DNA of 35,373 nucleotides, taken from NCBI GenBank assembly GCA_964652155.1, contig CAZZBK010000051.1, positions 1 through 35,373 of the forward strand, written 5' to 3'. The notes under the pieces are model-generated. The model ran no database searches. It was given only the letters and a program-made list of their open reading frames with translations, and had not been told where the DNA came from. Source of the stretch: CAZZBK01 sp964652155. GTDB taxonomy: Bacteria > Planctomycetota > Planctomycetia > Pirellulales > PNKZ01. This document shows, piece after piece, positions 15,454 to 24,337 of this stretch; positions within the stretch are counted from its first letter, which is position 1, and each line of letters begins with the position of its first letter. Made by a program: the position numbers and the translations under genes.

Positions 15454-18400
15454 ATGGATGATCGAGGCGAGACGCACCGCGCGCCACGATGGCGCTGCGC
15501 CGTGGGGTTGTTCGCGCTGTTGGTCTATCTGTTCGTCGCGCGCTCGAGTGTCGCGCGTGCTCAAGTCGAGCTGCCGCGCGGCGACCCCACCGAGCGATTC
15601 AGCTTCACCGCCCAACGCGCGAGCAAATGGGCCGATGGCCCTTACGACGTTTGGTTATTGCAAGGAGATGTTGCGCTGCAACAAGGGACCGCGATCGCGC
15701 GCAGTCAGGAAGGGGTGCTGTGGATTCGCCGCGGCACCGACCCCAACGTGCAGCTCAACATGGTGATCGCGTACCTCGAAGGGAACGTGAACATCCACTA
15801 TCAACGGGCCGGCTATCCGTATCAACTCACCGATCGGGCGTGGCTTGGGGAGTTCTTTTCGGCGCAGCCGATCGAGGCTCGTGCTCCGCCGCCGGGTCCC
15901 GAGCCCCCGGTGAAGCCGCCCGTGTTTGCCAACGCGCTTGCGCGGCGCGACCCGATCTCGCCGCAGGCCGTGGTCCGCACGCAGTTTGATCTTCCCACGC
16001 CGTCGACGGCGCCGGCCGTGCCCCCCGCGACCGTGGTGCCGGCTCCGCTGGGAGCGCCTGTCGTGGGGAGTGCGCGTCGCATTCGCGCGTTTCCACGCAG
16101 CAGCGTGCCGCTCCAGGTGCGCTTTGAACCCAACCCCAACGACCCGACCGGCCAAGAGCAGATTGTCACCGTGCCGACCGGGATCAATCTCATCGTCGAT
16201 GGTCTGCCGCAGGTGGGTCAGATCGACGTGTCGACCGATCGCATGGTGATTTGGACCCAGGGCGTGGGGCTCAACGCCGGGGGCGAAACGACGCAAGACC
16301 CCAACACGCCGCTGGAACTCTACATGGAAGGGAACATCGTCTTCCGCCAGGGAGACCGCGTCGTGCACGCCGATCGCATGTACTACGACGTGCGGCGGCA
16401 GTCTGGCGTGATCCTGGGAGTCGACCTGCTCACGCCTCTGCCCGGCTTCCAGGGCATGAGCCGCATGCGGGCCGAGTTGGTGCGGCAACTTGATCAGGAC
16501 CGCTTCCTCGCTCAATCGGCGTTTATCACGACCAGTCGGCTGGGCGCTCCGCGCTATCGTTTGCAGGCCGAGAACGTGCTGTTCGAGGACGTGCAGCAAA
16601 CCGATTTCAACTTTATCAATCAGCCCCTGCCCCTCGATCCGTCGCAGCCTCAGCCGCAACCGCAACTCAAGCACCAGCAGTTGGTGACGGCCCAGAACAA
16701 CTATGTCTATTTGGGGTCGGTGCCGGTCGCTTACTGGCCGGTCTTTTCGGCCGACATGAACGACCCGTCGTATTTCTTGCGTGGCATTCGCTTCAAGAAC
16801 GATCAAATTCTCGGCACGCAGGTGTACACCGATTGGGATATGTTCCAACTGCTGGGCATTCGCAACAAGCCGCAAGGGGTCGACCTGATCGGCAGCTTCG
16901 ATTACCTCAGCCTGCGCGGGTTCGCGGCCGGGGCGACGCTCGACTATCGCCGCGAGGAATTGTTCGGCCAGCGGGGCGCGCCCACCGGCTTTGCCGACTT
17001 CTGGGGTCTCAAGGAGAACGGCCTCGATCGGCTGGGGAGCGACCGCTACAACCTCGACCCCGAGGCCACCTATCGTTATCGCGCACAGGGCCGCCACCGC
17101 CAGACCGTCTTCGACGACTGGGAACTCACCGCCGAGTACGGCGCGATCAGCGATCGCAATTTCCTCGAACAATACTTCCGCCGCGAATGGGACCAAGACA
17201 AAGACCAGACCACCGGACTGCAACTCAAAAAGATCTGGGACAACCAGTCGCTCGGCATCACGGCCGATGTGCGGCTCAACAAGTTTTTCACGCAAACCGA
17301 GCGACTGCCGCAAGTCGATCATTACCTGCTCGGCCAATCGCTGCTCTTCGACGCGCTCACCTACAACGAACACACGTCCATCGGCTATGACCGGCTTCGC
17401 GTTGGCAGCATCCCGCTCGATCCTTACCAGGCGTCGATCACGCAGCTTCGCCCCTGGGAGGTCACGGCCCAGGGGGAGGTATTGACCACGCGGCACGAAC
17501 TCGACCTGCCCTTCGCCGCGGGACCGTTCAAGTTTGTTCCCTTCGTGCTCGGCGAGTACGGGCACTGGGGACAGGACGTGAACAACCAATCGCTCGACCG
17601 GCTCTACGGCCAAGCCGGTGTCCGCGCCAGCCTGCCCTTTTGGACCGTCAACCCCTACACCGAAAGCGAACTGTTTAATGTGCATGGCATCGCGCACAAA
17701 GTGATGCTCGACGCCGAGTACGCCTACTCGACCACCAACCGCAGCATGAGCTTGCTGCCGTTGTACAACCCGCTGGACGACGATGCCCAAGAGGCCTACC
17801 GCCGCCGGTTTGTCTTTAATACCTTTGGCGGCACGATGCCCGGCCAATTCGACGAACGGTCCTATGCCCTGCGCAGCGGCTTGCAGAACTGGGTCAGCTC
17901 TCCCTCGCCCGAAATCGCCGACAACCTCAGCACCTTCCGCTTGGGTGCGCGGCAGCGGTGGCAAACCAAACGCGGACCGGCCGAGAATCGCCGCATCATC
18001 GACTGGATCACCTTCGACACGAACGTGACACTGTTCACCGATCCCGACCGCGACAACTTTGGCCAGGTGGCGGGGCTGGCCAACTACGACTTCCGCTGGC
18101 ACGTCGGCGACCGCCTCACGCTGCTCAGCAATGGCATGTACGACTTCTTCGACCAGGGGTTGAACTACACGAGTGTCGGCGTGAATCTCACCCGACCGCC
18201 GCGCGTCGGCGCGTACCTGGGCTTCTCAACGATCAATGGTCCGGTGCAGTTCAACTCGCTGCTCGCGCAGATGTCGTATCGCCTGAGTCCCAAGTGGATC
18301 GCCGCGGCCTTGGCCTTGGTCGACGTCAATAAGCAAGGGATCATCGGCAACCAATTGTCGCTGACCCGCGTCGGCGAGTCGTTCCTCACCAATTTTGCGT

Positions 18401-18531
18401 TCAGCTACGACCGCTACCGCCAGAATGTATCGCTGAACTTCACGCTCGAGCCGCGGTTCTTGACCCGCACGCGCTTTGGCAACGTCGGCGGAGTTCCCTT
18501 GCCACCGGCCGGACTGTACGGGCTGGAATAA
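15454..18531 (+). CDS. lptD: LptD/OstA-like outer-membrane lipopolysaccharide-assembly protein
   Basis: This protein is about 1,025 aa. A signal peptide (CAVGLFALLVYLFVARSSVARA, cleavage before QVEL) begins it. An OstA-like beta-strand region follows (VWLLQGDVALQQG, AYLEGNVNIHY), then a Pro/Ala-rich linker at about residues 140-208. A second OstA-like region (LYMEGNIVFRQGDRVVHADRMYYD) precedes a long C-terminal part rich in aromatic alternating strands, typical of a beta-barrel. LptD inserts lipopolysaccharide into the outer membrane, and such genes occur in Planctomycetes. The split N-terminal region with a linker is unlike the E. coli protein. I chose the ATG at 15454; a TTG at 15436 would add six residues. 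The gene symbol rests on fold and layout, not on close identity. Confidence 0.8.
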   Translation: MDDRGETHRAPRWRCAVGLFALLVYLFVARSSVARAQVELPRGDPTERFSFTAQRASKWADGPYDVWLLQGDVALQQGTAIARSQEGVLWIRRGTDPNVQLNMVIAYLEGNVNIHYQRAGYPYQLTDRAWLGEFFSAQPIEARAPPPGPEPPVKPPVFANALARRDPISPQAVVRTQFDLPTPSTAPAVPPATVVPAPLGAPVVGSARRIRAFPRSSVPLQVRFEPNPNDPTGQEQIVTVPTGINLIVDGLPQVGQIDVSTDRMVIWTQGVGLNAGGETTQDPNTPLELYMEGNIVFRQGDRVVHADRMYYDVRRQSGVILGVDLLTPLPGFQGMSRMRAELVRQLDQDRFLAQSAFITTSRLGAPRYRLQAENVLFEDVQQTDFNFINQPLPLDPSQPQPQPQLKHQQLVTAQNNYVYLGSVPVAYWPVFSADMNDPSYFLRGIRFKNDQILGTQVYTDWDMFQLLGIRNKPQGVDLIGSFDYLSLRGFAAGATLDYRREELFGQRGAPTGFADFWGLKENGLDRLGSDRYNLDPEATYRYRAQGRHRQTVFDDWELTAEYGAISDRNFLEQYFRREWDQDKDQTTGLQLKKIWDNQSLGITADVRLNKFFTQTERLPQVDHYLLGQSLLFDALTYNEHTSIGYDRLRVGSIPLDPYQASITQLRPWEVTAQGEVLTTRHELDLPFAAGPFKFVPFVLGEYGHWGQDVNNQSLDRLYGQAGVRASLPFWTVNPYTESELFNVHGIAHKVMLDAEYAYSTTNRSMSLLPLYNPLDDDAQEAYRRRFVFNTFGGTMPGQFDERSYALRSGLQNWVSSPSPEIADNLSTFRLGARQRWQTKRGPAENRRIIDWITFDTNVTLFTDPDRDNFGQVAGLANYDFRWHVGDRLTLLSNGMYDFFDQGLNYTSVGVNLTRPPRVGAYLGFSTINGPVQFNSLLAQMSYRLSPKWIAAALALVDVNKQGIIGNQLSLTRVGESFLTNFAFSYDRYRQNVSLNFTLEPRFLTRTRFGNVGGVPLPPAGLYGLE

Positions 18532-18628
18532 TCGTTTCTATCGGACCGTTATTCGTCAGCTATATTTACTTTGCCGTAACTCTTGGCGACTCCATCTCTC
18601 TCCGGGGCCGCAATGGTTTTGGCACACG

Positions 18629-18688
18629 GATGCGGAGTCCACGGGGTAACTCTCTCTCCTACCCTTTGGCTCCGCATCTCTTTTTTTG
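18629..18688 (+). terminator. Rho-independent terminator after the LptD-like gene
   Basis: GATGCGGAG (18629-18637) pairs perfectly with CTCCGCATC (18670-18678), with an inner GGGTA/TACCC stem. A run of pyrimidines with seven consecutive Ts ends at 18687. It lies about 100 nt beyond the stop at 18531. Confidence 0.7.
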
Positions 18689-18814
18689 CGCTCCGCCTGG
18701 GAGTGAGCACCGAGAGTCGTGCCACGGCCGCTGCGCGTAAGGAGGCAACGAGAAACGACGGGGAACCGTCTTGAGGTAAGGGGAGCGAGGGGGGTGGGAT
18801 TTGGCGGCCCTTCC

Positions 18815-18852
18815 AAAAACGACAATAGCCGCAAGTTGTTATCTTGCGGCTA
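18815..18852 (-). terminator. Rho-independent terminator of the tRNA-Asp gene
   Basis: TAGCCGCAAG (18826-18835) and CTTGCGGCTA (18843-18852) form a perfect 10-bp stem with a 7-nt loop. On the minus strand it is followed by a T-rich run including five Ts. It begins about 10 nt after the tRNA 3' end. Confidence 0.8.
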
Positions 18853-18861
18853 CTTAGAAAG

Positions 18862-18935
<74 letters not shown>

Positions 18936-18957
18936 AGCACCGAAATGCTAGTCCGGA

Positions 18958-18985
18958 ATTATAACTCCCCGAATGCGTCTCGCAA
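18958..18985 (-). promoter_or_regulatory. Promoter of tRNA-Asp
   Basis: On the minus strand TTGCGA (18980-18985) and a consensus TATAAT (18958-18963) are 16 nt apart. Transcription would start near 18951, about 16 nt before the tRNA 5' end at 18935. Confidence 0.75.
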
Positions 18986-19191
18986 GCGCCCTGGGGCCAC
19001 ACACCACGAAACTTCCTCGACGGGCCCCGATGGGCTTGGGCGATTGGAGTGTAACTAATTGCAATAAAATGATTTGCGTGAATGCGGCTCGATTCGATGG
19101 GGGGGGCGGTTTTCTGCCGCCACGCGGGCCGGAGTGACCTAGACTTGAAATGGAGCCTCTGCCGGCTCGTAGGGCCATGACGTGAGATTGC

Positions 19192-19347
19192 ATGATGTGG
19201 GATTGGATCAACGAACTCGTGGGGGGCGTCAGCTCCGATGGCTTTCGGATGATCATGTCCTTTGGCCGTCGCGAGTGGACCGGCGTGCTGGCCTTCGTGG
19301 TGCTGTGGGGATGTTTCTGCATGCGCGGCTTCGGGCGTCGCCTGTAA
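19192..19347 (+). CDS. Small membrane protein, 51 aa, hypothetical
   Basis: A short frame from ATG 19192 (or 19195) encodes MMWDWINELVGGVSSDGF and a single hydrophobic helix (about residues 30-46, TGVLAFVVLWGCFCM), ending in basic RGFGRRL. The helix flanked by basic residues suggests an inner-membrane protein with a cytoplasmic tail. I do not know its function. It lies 42 nt before the membrane-anchored diguanylate cyclase and is probably co-transcribed. No strong Shine-Dalgarno sequence is seen. Support comes from the coherent membrane topology and the position; it is too short to be certain. Confidence 0.6.
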   Translation: MMWDWINELVGGVSSDGFRMIMSFGRREWTGVLAFVVLWGCFCMRGFGRRL

Positions 19348-19389
19348 TCGCCCCCGCGACCGTGCTGAACAAACAACCGTGATCATTTC

Positions 19390-20334
19390 ATGAACGATGC
19401 TTGGACGCTTCCCATGATCAGTATTCCCGCCACTGTTGGACTGTCGGTCGTGGCCGTGATTGGCTACATGGTCGGCCGCTGGCAGAAGTACAAATTGCTG
19501 CAGAGTGATCTGCAATCGCGGCGCGAGATCAAGCGCGCGCAGACGGTCGTGCGCGAACTGGAAGAGGTGGCGCGCGAAATCCGCAAGAGCCTCGCCAAGC
19601 ACCACTCGAGCGTGGCGCGGTTCAAAGATCGCATGTCGCGGCTAGCCGAGACCTCGCAACAAGACTCCCACTTGCAAGATCTCTTTCAAGAGGTCGACGA
19701 CGTGCTGGGACCCACGCTGCTGCTCGCCAACGATCTGGCCCGTGCCTACGATCAGATTCGACGACAAGGGAACCAACTCATGTCGTTCGTCGAAGTCCGC
19801 ACCGATCAGCTCACGGGCATATGCAATCGTCGCGCGATGGACGACACCTTGAACTCGCTCGTGGCCATGCACAACCGCTACGATTTGCCGTTCTCGATCG
19901 TGATGTTCGACGTCGATTATTTCAAGAAGATCAACGACGAGCATGGACACGTCGCCGGTGACCAGGTGCTGCGCAACGTGGCGCAGACGCTCGACCACGC
20001 GGCGCGAGAGACGGATATCGTCGCCCGCTACGGCGGCGAGGAATTTGCGATTCTGATGCCGCAAACGCAGCTGCATGGGGCGGCCGTGTTCGCCGAGCGC
20101 GTGCGGCAAATGGTCGCAACGAAACTAAACCTGACCGTGAGCGGCGGCGTGGCGATGGCCATTAAAGGCCAAAACACCGAAGCCATTCTCCAGCAAGCCG
20201 ACCACGCGCTGTACGAGTCGAAGGCCAACGGTCGCAATCTGGTCTCGATCAACACGCCCGAGGGCATTCGGACCGCGGCCGAGTTTCTCGATGATCGCAG
20301 CGAAACCGAACGGCCGCTGGCCACCGTGGCGTAG
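19390..20334 (+). CDS. Membrane-anchored diguanylate cyclase (GGDEF)
   Basis: This 314-aa protein has one N-terminal membrane helix (about residues 10-30). A long charged coiled-coil-like region follows (about 40-135, with ELEEVAREIRKSLAKHH), then a C-terminal GGDEF domain. The active-site signature reads GGEEF at 215-219, and RETD at 206-209 is a good inhibitory I-site. DQLTGICNRRAMDD opens the catalytic domain. It should make cyclic di-GMP at the inner membrane with product feedback. There is no recognised sensor domain; the coiled coil probably mediates dimerisation or signal transfer. The region after residue about 285 is a short tail. Confidence 0.93.
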   Translation: MNDAWTLPMISIPATVGLSVVAVIGYMVGRWQKYKLLQSDLQSRREIKRAQTVVRELEEVAREIRKSLAKHHSSVARFKDRMSRLAETSQQDSHLQDLFQEVDDVLGPTLLLANDLARAYDQIRRQGNQLMSFVEVRTDQLTGICNRRAMDDTLNSLVAMHNRYDLPFSIVMFDVDYFKKINDEHGHVAGDQVLRNVAQTLDHAARETDIVARYGGEEFAILMPQTQLHGAAVFAERVRQMVATKLNLTVSGGVAMAIKGQNTEAILQQADHALYESKANGRNLVSINTPEGIRTAAEFLDDRSETERPLATVA

Positions 20335-20381
20335 CTGACCACCCTGGCATAGCTGGCCACGCGCCGCCGGGCATGCCGTGA

Positions 20382-20813
20382 CTACTTGGCGGGGGCTTCG
20401 CCGATCGGTGGGGGCGCGTCGCCGACCGGGGCAGCGGGCGGCGGCGAGATCGCTTGCAACGCGGTCTCGGCGTCCTTGCGCAGACTAGCCTCTTCCTCTT
20501 CGTTGTTGGCCATCGCTTTGAGCAAGTCGGTCGCGGCCGACGCCTTGGGGCCCAAGTCACGTAGGAAGGTCAGCGTGGTGCGCCGCACATCTTTGTCGGG
20601 GTGCTTGAGGCTCGCGGCCAGGAAGGGAACTTCCTCGGCGTCGCGGAGGCAGATATCATTGAGACGAATCAGGGCGTCGATCCGCTGATCCGACTTCGGT
20701 GCCGTCTCGACGACCTTGGCCCACTCCTCGGCCGTTTTTCCCTGGACGGTCAAAACCGTCCGCTTTTGGCATCCAAAGCACACAAGCGCGAGCAGGAGCA
20801 CCATCCAACGCAT
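20382..20813 (-). CDS. Small lipoprotein with HEAT-like helical repeats
   Basis: The protein is 143 aa from ATG 20813, which has GAGGT about 8 nt upstream. Longer frames to 20942 lack a signal and are less likely. The N-terminus MRWMVLLLALVCFGC is a lipoprotein-type signal, although the residue before FGC is Cys rather than Leu. The mature part has AAEEW-like helices and HPDKDVRRTTLTFLRDLG, a HEAT-repeat pattern. The tail is rich in Pro and Ala. Such repeats bind other proteins; the partner is unknown. It diverges from the feo operon, with no evident link to iron. Confidence 0.8.
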   Translation of the reverse strand: MRWMVLLLALVCFGCQKRTVLTVQGKTAEEWAKVVETAPKSDQRIDALIRLNDICLRDAEEVPFLAASLKHPDKDVRRTTLTFLRDLGPKASAATDLLKAMANNEEEEASLRKDAETALQAISPPPAAPVGDAPPPIGEAPAK

Positions 20814-20957
20814 CACAAACACCTCGGCAAAGAGATACGAACCCGCGGATTGCCCAACCGACGGGACGATCAGCAACCCCAGCCGGCCACGCGACCAGCG
20901 GCAACCATGCGTACAACATAACCCTTGGCGCGTTCGACGCAACCTGCCGCCGCTCGC

Positions 20958-20986
20958 TTGTTTGTGGAGGTCGTGTCCCCTATAAT
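20958..20986 (+). promoter_or_regulatory. Candidate promoter of the feo operon
   Basis: A consensus TATAAT (20981-20986) has TTGTTT (20958-20963) 17 nt upstream. Transcription would start near 20993, so the palindrome at 20995-21009 would lie at the first transcribed bases. Confidence 0.6.
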
Positions 20987-20994
20987 CCGATGCA

Positions 20995-21009
20995 TGAGAC
21001 TCAGTCTCA
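20995..21009. promoter_or_regulatory. Candidate iron-responsive (Fur-type) operator
   Basis: TGAGACTCAGTCTCA is a perfect 7-1-7 inverted repeat. It shares 10 of 14 arm positions with the Fur 7-1-7 consensus (TGATAAT-N-ATTATCA) and also satisfies the TGA-N9-TCA form of RirA-type iron boxes. It sits at the predicted transcription start of feoA, where repressor binding would block initiation. No fur or dtxR gene is in the window. Confidence 0.6.
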
Positions 21010-21017
21010 ATTAGACC

Positions 21018-21296
21018 GTGCTCCGTTCACCCACCCTTCGGCTTAACCCCCAGCTCAACGTGCACGACTTGATTCCGCTCAACTTGCTCGCGACGGGCCA
21101 ATCAGGCCAAATCAGCGAAGTCGTTGGGCTACCCGACGACGTGCATCGACTGCAGGAGATCGGGCTTCGTGGCGGCACGCAGGTCGAGATGGTCCGGAGC
21201 GGCAGCCCGTGCATCATTCGCTTGGGCGGACAGAAACTATGCCTCCGCGCTGACGAGTTGACTCACATCCTCGTGCGGCCGGGAGCGGTCTCGTGA
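21018..21296 (+). CDS. feoA: FeoA ferrous-iron transport accessory protein
   Basis: This protein is up to 92 aa and carries an SH3-like FeoA fold (ISEVVGLPDDVHRLQEIGLRGGTQVEMVRSG, ending RADELTHILV). The start is uncertain: GTG at 21018 gives 92 aa, while an in-frame GTG at 21060 (HDLIPLNLLATG) fits the family length better. FeoA acts in the cytoplasm on the FeoB transporter. Its stop overlaps the FeoB start by four bases (GTGA), implying coupling. A second FeoA domain is fused to FeoB downstream. Confidence 0.9.
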   Translation: MLRSPTLRLNPQLNVHDLIPLNLLATGQSGQISEVVGLPDDVHRLQEIGLRGGTQVEMVRSGSPCIIRLGGQKLCLRADELTHILVRPGAVS

Positions 21297-23797
21297 CGCG
21301 GCTCAGTCAGTTGAAGGTCGGCGACACGAGCCGAGTCACCGCGGTGAGCGGCAGCGACGAAATTAGCGCGCGACTGCTCGAGATGGGGCTCGTGAGCGGC
21401 GTCCAGGTAACGATCGTTGGCGAAGCGCCGCTCGGCGACCCGCTCGAACTTGAGCTGCGCGGGTATCGCTTGAGCGTGCGACGCAGCGAGGCCGACCGCA
21501 TCGAGGTCTCGACCGACGACGATGGCCGTGCCGAGGCGACGCAGCTTGATCGCCACATGCCGCGCAATCGAATTGTCCCCAGCGAGTCGACCGCCTCGAG
21601 TGTCGTGGCGCTCATCGGCAACCCGAACACCGGCAAGTCGACCCTGTTCACCGCGCTCTCGGGCGTGCATCAGCGCACGGGCAACTATCCGGGCGTGACG
21701 GTCGAAAAAAAGCTCGGCCAGTTCCAACACGAGGGGCAAACGCTGACGCTCGTCGACCTGCCGGGCACGTACAGTTTGGCTCCGCGCTCGCCCGATGAAA
21801 TGGTCTCGGTCGACGTGCTCTTGGGGCGCGTGAGTGACGTGCCGCGGCCACAAGTCATTGTATGCATCGTCGACGCGTCGAATCTTGAGCGCAATATGTA
21901 TTTGGTCAGCCAGGTGCTGGAGCTGGCCGTGCCCACCGTCATCGCGCTCAATATGATCGATCTGGCGCGCGACCACGGTTTGACGGTCGACCCCGAGGTG
22001 CTTGAGCGGCAACTGGGCATCCCGGTCGTTCCACTCCAGGGGAATCGCCGCATCGGAGTGAGCGAGCTTAAGTCGGCGATCACGAGCGCGTTGCACCGCG
22101 ACGCCCTTGTGCCCGAGAGCCCATTTCCGCCGGTGTTTTGCGAGGCGGTCGAGCAACTCGAGCAAACGCTGGGGCACGACCCGCACGGCAAGCCGTTTCC
22201 GCGTTATCTGGCCGAGCGATTGCTGCTCGACACGACGGGTTATCTGGCGTCGCGGGTGCTCGATGGTCGAGCGCCGGCCTTGGCGCGCGAGCTGGCCTCG
22301 ACGCGCGAGCGGCTGTCTGCCGCGGGTTGCCCGATTCCCGCCATCGAGGCGCAAGTCCGCTACGGTTGGGTGGCCCGCGTGCTTGCTGGCGTGGTGCGTC
22401 GCCCCACGCTACGCAAGATCACCTGGAGCGATCGGCTCGACGAGGTGCTCACCCATCGCGTCTGGGGCGTGGCGGTGTTTCTGGCCCTGATGTTTGTCGT
22501 GTTCCAGAGTGTGTTCCGCTGGGCTGAACCCGTGATGGGCTGGGTTGAAGGGGCCATCGCCTTCGCCGGCGAGACCGTCGGCGCTTGGCTGCCCGAGGGA
22601 CCAGTGCATGACTTGGTCGTCGACGGCATTTTTGCCGGCGTGGGGGGCGTGCTCGTGTTTCTGCCGCAGATCATGATCCTGTTCGCGCTCATCGCCGTGC
22701 TCGAGGACTGTGGCTACATGGCCCGCGCGGCCTACCTCATGGACCGGCTCATGACGCGCGTGGGTCTCAGCGGCAAGTCTTTCATTCCGCTCTTGAGTTC
22801 GTTCGCCTGCGCCATTCCGGGCGTGATGGCCGCGCGGGTGATCGAGAATCGTCGCGATCGATTGACGACCATTCTGATCGCTCCGCTGATGAGTTGCAGC
22901 GCGCGGCTGCCGGTGTACACACTGTTGATCGGCGCGTTCGTGCCGAGTGTCTCGTATCTGGGCGGTTGGATGCCGTTGCAAGGACTCGTCATGATGGCCA
23001 TGTACCTGGTTGGCATGGTCGCGGCGGTCGTGGTCGCCTGGCTGCTCAAAGGGACGGTGCTGCGCGGCCCCACGCCGCCGTTTGTGCTCGAGCTGCCCAG
23101 CTATAAAATCCCTAGCCTGCATTTGGTCGTGCTGCGAATGCTCGATCGCGGTTGGGCATTTGTCCGCCGGGCAGGCACGCTGATCGTGGCCGTGTCGATC
23201 GTCGTTTGGGCAGCCCTGTACTACCCACGCAACCCGGCGCTCGACAACGATTATCGTGCGCGTATCGAGACGCTCGCCCTACGCGAGCAGCAACTCCCGG
23301 AGAACGATCCGGAGCGCGTGGCCTTGCAATCGCAGCAGCTTGAACTGGATCATGAACGCCTCGGTGCCTTGCAGCGGCAAAGCTACTTGGGTCGCCTGGG
23401 ACATGTGATCGAACCGGCCGTGAAGCCGCTCGGCTGGGATTGGCGGATCGGCTGTGCCGCGATCGCCTCGTTTCCTGCCCGCGAGGTGGTCGTCGCCACG
23501 CTGGGTATCATTTACAACCTGGGAAGCGAGGTGTCGGACGACGATCTCTCGCCGCTGCACGCCGCGCTGCGCGACGCTGAGTGGGAAGGGAGCGACCCGC
23601 CGCGCAAGGTCTTCAACATCCCCGTGGCACTGTCGATCATGGTGTTCTTTGCCCTGTGCGCGCAGTGCGCGTCGACGCTGGTCGTCATCCGCCGCGAGAC
23701 GAACAGTTGGGGTTGGGCCGCGTTCACGTTCCTCTACATGACCGTGCTGGCCTATCTGGCCGCGCTCGTCACATATCAGGTGGGTATGCTCCTCTGA
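21293..23797 (+). CDS. feoB: FeoA-FeoB fusion ferrous-iron transporter
   Basis: This 834-aa protein starts at a GTG (21293). Residues 1-75 are an extra FeoA-like domain (LSQLKVGDTSRVTAVSGSDE, LLEMGLVSGVQVTIVGEAPL). The FeoB GTPase follows, with G1 GNPNTGKST (109-117), G3 DLPG (155-158) and G4 NMID (220-223). The membrane domain begins near residue 395, with Gate-type segments (SSFACAIPGVMAAR, APLMSCSARLPVY) and a charged insertion at about 650-690. It imports Fe(II) across the inner membrane. FeoA-FeoB fusions are known in some Bacteroidetes; having both a free FeoA and a fused one is less usual. It is followed 8 nt later by a Cys-rich membrane protein. Confidence 0.96.
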   Translation: MTRLSQLKVGDTSRVTAVSGSDEISARLLEMGLVSGVQVTIVGEAPLGDPLELELRGYRLSVRRSEADRIEVSTDDDGRAEATQLDRHMPRNRIVPSESTASSVVALIGNPNTGKSTLFTALSGVHQRTGNYPGVTVEKKLGQFQHEGQTLTLVDLPGTYSLAPRSPDEMVSVDVLLGRVSDVPRPQVIVCIVDASNLERNMYLVSQVLELAVPTVIALNMIDLARDHGLTVDPEVLERQLGIPVVPLQGNRRIGVSELKSAITSALHRDALVPESPFPPVFCEAVEQLEQTLGHDPHGKPFPRYLAERLLLDTTGYLASRVLDGRAPALARELASTRERLSAAGCPIPAIEAQVRYGWVARVLAGVVRRPTLRKITWSDRLDEVLTHRVWGVAVFLALMFVVFQSVFRWAEPVMGWVEGAIAFAGETVGAWLPEGPVHDLVVDGIFAGVGGVLVFLPQIMILFALIAVLEDCGYMARAAYLMDRLMTRVGLSGKSFIPLLSSFACAIPGVMAARVIENRRDRLTTILIAPLMSCSARLPVYTLLIGAFVPSVSYLGGWMPLQGLVMMAMYLVGMVAAVVVAWLLKGTVLRGPTPPFVLELPSYKIPSLHLVVLRMLDRGWAFVRRAGTLIVAVSIVVWAALYYPRNPALDNDYRARIETLALREQQLPENDPERVALQSQQLELDHERLGALQRQSYLGRLGHVIEPAVKPLGWDWRIGCAAIASFPAREVVVATLGIIYNLGSEVSDDDLSPLHAALRDAEWEGSDPPRKVFNIPVALSIMVFFALCAQCASTLVVIRRETNSWGWAAFTFLYMTVLAYLAALVTYQVGMLL

Positions 23798-23805
23798 GGC
23801 TGCTC

Positions 23806-24042
23806 ATGTCGTTCGATCTGCAAAACATGATTGCCCTGAGCGTGGTCGGCGTGGCCCTTGCGTACCTCGTTCGACAGTTGGTCCGTTCGTGGCGCAAAAG
23901 CGACCCGTCGTCGTGCGGCAGCAGTTGTGGAGGTGGGTGTCATGCGAATGTCGCCGAGCGATTGCCGCTCGTGCCGCTCTCGATCACTCCTCCGGCGCAA
24001 CGATCGAATGGCCCATCGAGTAACTCGGCTTCGCTGAGTTGA
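23806..24042 (+). CDS. FeoB-associated Cys-rich small membrane protein
   Basis: This 78-aa protein has a single N-terminal membrane helix (about residues 8-28). A basic segment (RQLVRSWRK) and a Cys-rich patch, CGSSCGGGCH, follow. The gene starts 8 nt after feoB. This matches the small Cys-rich proteins often encoded after feoB, whose exact role is unsettled; metal or redox binding by the Cys patch is plausible. The tail after residue 50 is Pro/Ser-rich and probably disordered. Confidence 0.8.
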   Translation: MSFDLQNMIALSVVGVALAYLVRQLVRSWRKSDPSSCGSSCGGGCHANVAERLPLVPLSITPPAQRSNGPSSNSASLS

Positions 24043-24337
24043 ACAGCGCTCGACATGCGGATCACGGGAGTTACGCTCTCGCGCCATCGTGAGTATTTCA
24101 AGCCCAAAAGAAGTGGCCGAAAAAAACTCAATGCGACGCAAAAAAGCTGTTCGATGCTCGCTGCGCTTTACAGGCTCATTGCTTCGCCTGCTTGGTGTCT
24201 CTGTGAGTTTTTTGTGGCGACAACTTCCGCCTTCGCACGGTTCATTGTAGTGCGCCAGAAATGACACGGCATTCGAGACGACGTCCCCGCTTCCGCCCTG
24301 CGGGCTCGTTCTCCCAGGGGGAGCAGGTCCACGGCTG
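24043..24337. other. Intergenic region between convergent feo and sulfatase operons
   Basis: I find no convincing gene in these 295 nt. A 69-codon frame (24055-24264) is present but has no family features. The right part has a GC-rich inverted segment around GCCCTGCGGGC and CCCAGGGGG (about 24295-24325). It may act in termination for either side, without a clear T-tract. Confidence 0.45.

Noticed and set aside
15655..18102. An 815-codon open frame on the minus strand
   Set aside because: It is antisense to the LptD-like gene, has no recognisable domain, and is rich in Arg, His, Val and Gly as expected for the shadow of a GC-rich gene.
24055..24264. A 69-codon plus-strand frame after the feo operon
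   Set aside because: It has no family features, no ribosome binding site and a basic, low-quality composition; treated as intergenic.
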